Assembly: GCA_028711675.1 (NCBI GenBank)
Contig: JAQTRT010000080.1
Coordinates: forward strand, 1 to 11,130
From: a bacterium
GTDB lineage: Bacteria > Spirochaetota > JAHITG01
Reading direction: 5' to 3'
Length of the DNA stretch: 11,130 bases
Below are positions 7,501 to 11,130 of this stretch, one piece after another. Below the pieces are notes generated by a model that was not told the origin of the DNA, did not search any database, and saw nothing but the letters and a program-made list of their open reading frames with translations. Numbering within the stretch: the stretch's first letter is position 1; each line of letters starts with the position of its first letter. Both the position numbers and the translations under genes were made by a program.

Positions 7501-8621
7501 CGGAACCTACAATTGATTTCTCTGCCGCGGAAACTATAAGCGAAAATATAATCAACGGTTTCATAGACAAGGACCTTGTCGATAGGGACACTCAGAAGGC
7601 CGTGGACCTTCTCATCGAAAAACACGGAAAGAAGTTATTCTCCCTTATTATCTATAAAATAACCAACCTGGAATACCAGCCGGCCAAGGCCAAGGAACTC
7701 TGGGACGGGATCGTTTCGCACCGCTACCATTTGAACAAGTTGCTGAGGCGGGATACGGGTGTTTATGTGGCAGCCATGGATTATCTGATAAATATCTCGA
7801 ATAAATATATTAAAAAGCCTATTATTATTGAAGATTCGTATCTTCAGTCCATGCGGAAGAACTCCCTGGTCGATACCAGTACAGGACTGTATAACATTAG
7901 TTATTACAGGAAAAGGATCAAAGAGGAAACAGCCAAGGCCAAACGGCAGAACTCCCCTTTATCGCTCCTTTTGATCGATATTGATGATTTCCGTAAGATA
8001 ACGGAATATGCGGGCCGGGAAGAAGCCGATGAGATACTGGACGAGATCATCAAGGTGATCAAGGTTTCCATCCGCTCTTCGGATATCTTTATCCGGTCGG
8101 AAATGGGTGAGTTCATCATTGTCCTGCCCAGTACTCCCAACCGTGATACCCTGCTGGTCGGGGAGAAACTGAGGGAGAAGATCGAGAACCTGAACCTGAA
8201 AAAAAAGGTGACCATCAGCGGCGGAGTGGCCACGTATATTCCGGACAGCAACAAGAAAGAAACCATGGATATCCTCGATATCGCTAAATCCGCCCTGTAT
8301 CAGGCTAAATATGAAGGGAAGAACCGTATCTGCAATTATGAAACGGAAAGAAGGAGATACAAAAGGATACCCATCAAGGAAGACCTGAAGATCAGCATCA
8401 ATGTGGTGGCGCCTGCTGTTCTCCAGAAGAAGATCAAGAATTTAAAAGATATCAGCAAGAGCGGCATTGCCCTGTATGTTGAGGATATCCAGATGAACAA
8501 GCTTGATTCCATAGAAGGGTTCATCCGGAAGGATGAGAACCTGATCAAGTTCAACGGCCAGGTGGTCTGGTCCAACCAGATCGCTGAGAACGTGTACGAA
8601 GTAGGCGTGAAGTTCCTGTAA
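7497..8621 (+). CDS. Degenerate GGDEF-PilZ protein, probable c-di-GMP receptor
   Basis: This cytoplasmic 374-residue protein has three parts. Residues 1-115 are a helical region of unknown family. Residues about 125-283 are a GGDEF-like domain (DTSTGLYNISYYRKRI, SLLLIDIDDF, ISGGVATY, ALYQAKYEGKNRI). A PilZ domain starts near 284. The catalytic GGDEF motif has become EMGEF (202-206): the metal-binding acid at position three is Gly204, so cyclase activity is unlikely. The inhibitory-site RxxD is kept five residues upstream (R193-S-S-D196), and the PilZ motifs are intact (RxxxR at 286-290, DxSxxG as DISKSG at 318-323). The pattern argues for a protein that binds c-di-GMP at two places instead of making it. 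Its ATG overlaps the stop of the secreted protein gene upstream, so it is the last gene of the 5416-8621 operon. No transmembrane segment is seen. Its effector partner is unknown; surface polysaccharide or secretion control is plausible by analogy. Confidence 0.88.
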   Translation: MTEPTIDFSAAETISENIINGFIDKDLVDRDTQKAVDLLIEKHGKKLFSLIIYKITNLEYQPAKAKELWDGIVSHRYHLNKLLRRDTGVYVAAMDYLINISNKYIKKPIIIEDSYLQSMRKNSLVDTSTGLYNISYYRKRIKEETAKAKRQNSPLSLLLIDIDDFRKITEYAGREEADEILDEIIKVIKVSIRSSDIFIRSEMGEFIIVLPSTPNRDTLLVGEKLREKIENLNLKKKVTISGGVATYIPDSNKKETMDILDIAKSALYQAKYEGKNRICNYETERRRYKRIPIKEDLKISINVVAPAVLQKKIKNLKDISKSGIALYVEDIQMNKLDSIEGFIRKDENLIKFNGQVVWSNQIAENVYEVGVKFL

Positions 8622-8742
8622 CTTTTCCTGTCATGAAATAACCTCCCCTGGAAATTTCAATCATCCTCTTGTTACTGCCCGGTCTCAAGAGAAAAAATTT
8701 TCGTAATATTCCGGAAATTTCTATTTTTTGTGAATAAAATAG

Positions 8743-8770
8743 TTGACAATGAAATTTCCAATGCTATATT
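8743..8770 (+). promoter_or_regulatory. Tandem promoter P1 of the 9178 gene
   Basis: TTGACA (8743-8748), a 16-bp spacer and TATATT (8765-8770) preceded by TGC, giving an extended -10. The expected start is near 8777, within LacI-like operator copy 2. The spacer carries GAAATTTC (8751-8758). Confidence 0.65.
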
Positions 8771-8772
8771 CT

Positions 8773-8786
8773 AACAACCGTTTGTA
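8773..8786 (+). promoter_or_regulatory. LacI-type operator, copy 2
   Basis: AACAACCGTTTGTA matches the perfect palindrome of copy 3 in 12 of 14 positions and keeps the central CG typical of LacI-family sites. It covers the expected start of P1. Its centre is 74 bp from that of copy 3, about seven helical turns, which would put both sites on the same DNA face. Confidence 0.6.
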
Positions 8787-8806
8787 TTAATAATTATGTT
8801 CGAAAG

Positions 8807-8835
8807 TTGACAAAACAGGATTTTCGGTGTATAAT
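8807..8835 (+). promoter_or_regulatory. Tandem promoter P2 of the 9178 gene
   Basis: TTGACA (8807-8812), a 17-bp spacer and TATAAT (8830-8835): a full match to the sigma-70 consensus. The expected start is near 8842, immediately before LacI-like operator copy 3. Confidence 0.8.
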
Positions 8836-8846
8836 AAAGTGTGTAT

Positions 8847-8860
8847 TACAAACGTTTGTA
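8847..8860 (+). promoter_or_regulatory. LacI-type operator, copy 3 (perfect palindrome)
   Basis: TACAAACGTTTGTA is a perfect 14-bp palindrome centred on CG, the usual form of a LacI/GalR-family site. It lies just after the expected start of P2 and 31 bp before the -35 box of P3. Confidence 0.7.
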
Positions 8861-8890
8861 TAGAAGGGACAAAAAAATCGGTAGTAGAGG

Positions 8891-8919
8891 TTGACAAAAA
8901 TTTCATTCGGTGGTATAAT
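8891..8919 (+). promoter_or_regulatory. Tandem promoter P3 of the 9178 gene
   Basis: TTGACA (8891-8896), a 17-bp spacer and TATAAT (8914-8919) preceded by TGG, so both hexamers are perfect and the -10 is extended. The expected start near 8926 gives a leader of about 250 nt. No LacI-like operator overlaps it, so it may be the constitutive promoter of the three. Confidence 0.82.
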
Positions 8920-8950
8920 ACAACGATACACTTTCAATAAGAAGGAAATG

Positions 8951-9024
8951 GAGCAGTCCCGCCTGCGGGCCTTTTCAGTAAGGTTCACAGTGGATAGGTT
9001 TTAAAGGAAAACCATGAACTGCTC
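8951..9024 (+). ncRNA. Leader domain A: predicted three-way junction
   Basis: GAGCAG (8951-8956) pairs with CTGCTC (9019-9024) to close the domain. Inside are CCCG/CGGG (8958-8961/8966-8969, loop CCTG) and a hairpin formed by GGTTTT/AAAACC (8997-9002/9008-9013) that extends outward through TTCA/TGAA (8984-8987/9015-9018). The loop AAAGG of the last hairpin would expose the ribosome site of a 7-codon ORF starting at 9014. I do not recognise a described riboswitch class. Folding is judged by eye. Confidence 0.5.
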
Positions 9025-9037
9025 GAAACTCATATAA
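9014..9037 (+). CDS. Possible 7-residue leader peptide
   Basis: ATG at 9014 begins MNCSKLI and stops with TAA at 9035-9037. AAAGGA lies five bases upstream (9003-9008). Translating it would open the closing stem of leader domain A, and its stop directly abuts the extended Shine-Dalgarno sequence at 9038. It may be an attenuation or ribosome-loading device; such a short ORF could also occur by chance. Confidence 0.3.
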   Translation: MNCSKLI

Positions 9038-9047
9038 AAGGAGGTGA
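9038..9047 (+). promoter_or_regulatory. Extended Shine-Dalgarno sequence in the leader (STAB-SD-like)
   Basis: AAGGAGGTGA is perfectly complementary to ten bases of the usual 16S rRNA 3' end. It lies about 130 bp before the 9178 start, which has its own AGGAGGT at 9165-9171. It is the second such element in the window; the first is at 4391. Confidence 0.5.
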
Positions 9048-9075
9048 ACGGAAAAAGGAAAGTTGAATTTTTGCC

Positions 9076-9154
9076 GAGGCGAAAGCCTCAATCAGAATAT
9101 TATCAAAAGTTGGGGGGACCCAAGTTTGATAGGCGGGTCATTGAGATGACCTGC
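9076..9154 (+). ncRNA. Leader domain B: three hairpins with alternative pairings
   Basis: Hairpin 1 is GAGGC-GAAA-GCCTC (9076-9089), a GNRA-type tetraloop. Hairpin 2 has an outer stem TATCAAA/TTTGATA (9101-9107/9125-9131) and an inner stem TTGGG/CCCAA (9110-9114/9119-9123). Hairpin 3 has nine pairs (9133-9141/9146-9154, loop TGAG, one G-U). GACCC (9117-9121) can also pair with GGGTC (9135-9139), which would break hairpins 2 and 3, and ACCT (9149-9152) could reach AGGT of the gene's ribosome site (9168-9171). The arrangement resembles a regulatory switch of unknown ligand. Confidence 0.5.
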
Positions 9155-9177
9155 AGAAAACCGTAGGAGGTACTATA

Positions 9178-9927
9178 ATGAAGAATTTCAAAACCGTACT
9201 TGTAATTTGTCTGCTTTTAGTTGCATTTACAATGACACTGTATGCAGCTTATTCAATTAAAAGAACAGCGGTCTTTACAGCCCGCGTTAACGTCACGGGA
9301 GCCACCAATACGGCTCTCTATGCCCAGATCTTTAACAGGTTGACATCTGCGGCCGACACCATCGTGTCCTGGTCCAACATCAATCTGCCTTTACCTTCAG
9401 GTACAGCATGGAGAATTGCCAATCATTACGTAAGAATGACCTATACCAACTTCCTTGCTCCCTGGGGCATTACCTTTGCAGCGGATAATACCAATACAGC
9501 TATTGCCAAACCCAAATTCACGGGTTCGGTCGATGTTGGCGGAGTGCTGGTCAATTCCAACCTTCCCAGCGCAGGCTTGCAGTTAGCCTGGCAGGTTCAG
9601 CAGGATACGGCCTCTTATCAGCCGCCCCGGATCGCCGATCCTCAGGCAGGAGCCTTCACCAATACAGGATGGGCCTGGAAATATATGCTGAACCAGATGT
9701 CCACAGCCTGGTCCAACAGAGCTGAGAATGATGCTACCATGGGCACCGCATCTGTTAATTACTATGCCACACCCGTCAACCAGTCTGGAAGGTTATGGGG
9801 TTCTGCGGCAGCAGAGAGAGGAGCCTGTTCATCGCCTGTATATATTTACTTAGCTGCTGATTTTTCAACAGCGAGTATCTCGATCTATAAGTCAACTGCT
9901 CTGACAGTTGAAATGTTCAAACCCTAA
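9178..9927 (+). CDS. Secreted protein of unknown family, probably highly expressed
   Basis: I do not recognise this family. The ATG has AGGAGGT six bases upstream. The 249-residue product starts with a signal peptide (MKNFKTVLVICLLLVAFTMTLYA), and the rest is rich in Asn, Thr, Ala, Ser and Trp with no obvious catalytic motif. It aligns by eye with residues about 22-207 of the protein at 10164: WRIANHYVRMTYTN (78-91) against WIVADQYVQVNYWTN, WGITFAADNTNTAIAKPKFTG (96-116) against the WGLQIYTHNRTN to RFKG segment, GAFTNT (158-163) against RGFTNE, and YIYLAADF (222-229) against YLYFAAKF. Three consensus promoters, a structured leader, two ribosome-binding elements and a strong terminator suggest abundant, tightly controlled production as a single-gene unit. 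A structural or binding protein at the cell surface is my best guess. Confidence 0.75.
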   Translation: MKNFKTVLVICLLLVAFTMTLYAAYSIKRTAVFTARVNVTGATNTALYAQIFNRLTSAADTIVSWSNINLPLPSGTAWRIANHYVRMTYTNFLAPWGITFAADNTNTAIAKPKFTGSVDVGGVLVNSNLPSAGLQLAWQVQQDTASYQPPRIADPQAGAFTNTGWAWKYMLNQMSTAWSNRAENDATMGTASVNYYATPVNQSGRLWGSAAAERGACSSPVYIYLAADFSTASISIYKSTALTVEMFKP

Positions 9928-9940
9928 TTGAAAGAATAAT

Positions 9941-9977
9941 AAGACAGGAGCGCCTCTTGCAGGCGCTCCTGTCTTTT
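9941..9977 (+). terminator. Strong Rho-independent terminator
   Basis: AAGACAGGAGCGCCT (9941-9955) and AGGCGCTCCTGTCTT (9961-9975) form a perfect 15-bp GC-rich stem with loop CTTGC, ending in TTTT. It lies 14 bp after the stop of the 9178 gene and separates it from the gene at 10164. Confidence 0.95.
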
Positions 9978-10163
9978 ATGTCCGCACCAGAAGCTTTGAT
10001 CAGGGCAGGGGTGAAAGCGCAAGCTCTTTTCCATTTCCCGATATCGTATCATTCTGATTTTCTTTACCCGTATCTTTGAGGTACAAGCGGTAAAATATGG
10101 ATTTTATGATGGAAAGAAAAAATAAAGTCAGTATACTATCTTTCGGGAACAAGGTGCATCATA

Positions 10164-11130
10164 ATGAAAAAAGGTCTTATTATATCAATATATATACTTG
10201 CTTTCCTGGCCGCCGATCTGTATTCCTCGGTCTTTACCAATATAAAGATCAGGAATATATCGGATGATATAACAAATCATGTTATTATGTGGACCAATAT
10301 CACGGCCGCGTCCCAGAACTGGATCGTGGCCGACCAGTATGTCCAGGTAAATTACTGGACCAACCATACCATCGTGACAGGCTGGGGGCTTCAGATCTAT
10401 ACGCATAACCGGACTAATGTCGCGATCCCCCGTTTTAAAGGGCTTTCCAATGCCAATTCCCTGGTCGATATGACCTACTCCAATTACCTTCTTCCTATGG
10501 CCTGGCTCATCAAGACCAATAAATCCAGACCGCCAAGACCTACCGAGCGGTTCGATTATACGGGTTTCGATACGTATGACTGGCACTATCTTACGGACAA
10601 GAGCACAAGGGGATTTACGAACGAGAAGGATTATTTTGTACCCTGGAACCAGGGAGGGATCGCCTGGCACGAAGCGTACCGCCAGCAGAAGCCGTTCAAG
10701 GGTTATCTTTATTTTGCCGCCAAGTTCGAGAACCTTCTTATATCACGTTATCAGACCTCTCAGCTGCGTGTCGAAGAATACGTTAACAATCAAGCCAAGT
10801 TCATAAATAGTTTCTGGATCTTTACCAATGCCTGGATCACTCCTGTTCCCAACCATTATACACCGGAATACGAGAACTGGGGAGCAGGCGGCGCTCCGTT
10901 TGCCAATTATAATTATACGTCCGATTATCACAGCCCCGGCGGAAGCATACGGTTCTGGCTCGGTCCCAACTGCCAGGGCGCGTATGTCTGGTTCGAACCG
11001 TATCCCTGGGCTCCCATCGGGCAGAATTACGGATATGACCTGACCGGCGCTAAAAGGCTCACGTTCTGGGTAAAAGGGAGCAACACGTATACCGGAATAA
11101 TCTATGCCCAGATCGGCGGCACCGGCGAGT
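10164..11130 (+). CDS. Secreted two-domain protein: unknown domain plus jelly-roll module (3' partial)
   Basis: ATG at 10164 with AAGGTG at 10151-10156 opens a frame that runs past the right edge; 322 residues are visible. A signal peptide (MKKGLIISIYILAFLAADLYS) is followed by a domain (about 22-207) homologous to the whole secreted protein at 9178 (W-I-A-[ND]-x-Y-V, WTN, WG[IL], P-[RK]-F-x-G, GFTN, YLYFAAKF). From about 230 a second domain begins that matches the proteins at 4455 and 6625: a tryptophan-rich stretch and then GYDLTGAKRLTFWVKGSN (290-307), and finally AQIGGTGE, equivalent to their EFKVGG strand. It therefore joins the two secreted families of this locus in one chain. No clear promoter is visible in 9978-10163; a TATACT at 10132 lacks a convincing -35. 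The function is unknown; extracellular glycan binding is plausible for the C-terminal module. Confidence 0.75.
   Translation, partial: MKKGLIISIYILAFLAADLYSSVFTNIKIRNISDDITNHVIMWTNITAASQNWIVADQYVQVNYWTNHTIVTGWGLQIYTHNRTNVAIPRFKGLSNANSLVDMTYSNYLLPMAWLIKTNKSRPPRPTERFDYTGFDTYDWHYLTDKSTRGFTNEKDYFVPWNQGGIAWHEAYRQQKPFKGYLYFAAKFENLLISRYQTSQLRVEEYVNNQAKFINSFWIFTNAWITPVPNHYTPEYENWGAGGAPFANYNYTSDYHSPGGSIRFWLGPNCQGAYVWFEPYPWAPIGQNYGYDLTGAKRLTFWVKGSNTYTGIIYAQIGGTGE

Larger units (their letters stand above)
8622..9177 (+). other. 556-nt regulatory region and leader without a clear protein gene
   Basis: The stretch between the GGDEF-PilZ gene and the secreted protein gene holds, in order: three copies of the palindrome GAAATTTC (8651, 8714, 8751), three tandem promoters, two LacI-like operators, and a structured leader with a 7-codon upstream ORF and an extended Shine-Dalgarno sequence. 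No strong terminator is visible right after the GGDEF-PilZ stop, so some readthrough into this region is likely. Confidence 0.7.

Noticed and set aside
7497..8621. Active diguanylate cyclase
   Set aside because: The GGDEF motif reads EMGEF, losing the metal-binding acidic residue at its third position.
9044..9166. 40-codon frame from GTG at 9044, ending at a TAG that overlaps the ribosome site of the 9178 gene
   Set aside because: The GTG is fused to the AAGGAG core with no spacing, so it cannot serve as its start, and the frame crosses strong hairpins. Structured RNA explains this stretch better, though a leader peptide is not excluded.
8926..9177. c-di-GMP-I (GEMM) riboswitch in the 9178 leader, suggested by the GAAA tetraloop and the nearby PilZ gene
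   Set aside because: The conserved GEMM-I core sequences and receptor segments are not present; only the generic GNRA hairpin matches.
10084..10097. Possible fourth LacI-like site TACAAGCGGTAAAA upstream of the 10164 gene
   Set aside because: Only the left half matches; the right arm is not TTGTA, and no convincing promoter lies next to it.
1..11130. tRNA, rRNA, CRISPR array, insertion sequence or phage genes
   Set aside because: No cloverleaf, rRNA segment, regularly spaced direct repeats, transposase or integrase motif was seen on either strand.

Overview
The window looks like part of a bacterial chromosome of moderate GC content. Genes are densely packed, Shine-Dalgarno (SD) sequences are strong, and several promoters match the sigma-70 consensus closely. 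Almost every product is either exported (signal peptide or lipoprotein) or regulatory. The content is a LacI-type sugar regulator, a sugar-binding lipoprotein, clan GH-A glycosidases, small carbohydrate-binding-like proteins and a cyclic-di-GMP receptor-like protein. This fits a polysaccharide-handling bacterium, possibly an uncultured lineage; the sequence alone does not let me name the taxon.

Layout. (1) 1-842: C-terminal part of a LacI-family regulator, cut by the window edge. (2) 903-2183, minus strand: an orphan ABC-type sugar-binding lipoprotein with its own promoter. (3) 2343-5138: a promoter with a downstream LacI-like operator, a secreted two-part glycosidase (TPR-like N-terminus plus GH-A barrel), and a small secreted jelly-roll-type protein. 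(4) 5139-5415: a gap holding a 107-nt element closed by a 16-bp perfect inverted repeat. (5) 5416-8621: an apparent three-gene operon with a second GH-A glycosidase, a second jelly-roll-type protein, and, overlapping it by ATGA, a degenerate GGDEF-PilZ protein. (6) 8622-9177: a 556-nt regulatory region with three near-perfect tandem promoters, two LacI-like operators 74 bp apart, and a roughly 250-nt structured leader. (7) 9178-9927: a secreted protein of unknown family, followed by a strong terminator. (8) 10164 to the window end: a longer relative of that protein, carrying at its C-terminus the same jelly-roll-type module found in the proteins at 4455 and 6625.

How the parts may work together (inference). 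The glycosidase/jelly-roll pair occurs twice in tandem and looks like a duplicated two-gene module. The same 14-bp palindromic operator (TACAA-N4-TTGTA) appears before the first glycosidase and twice before the 9178 gene. One LacI-family protein, possibly the one at the left edge, could therefore coordinate sugar uptake, glycan remodelling and production of the secreted proteins. Translational coupling of a c-di-GMP-binding protein to a jelly-roll-type protein suggests that the system, possibly a cell-surface or matrix glycan system, also responds to c-di-GMP. The least explained parts are the 9178/10164 protein family and the leader RNA in front of 9178.
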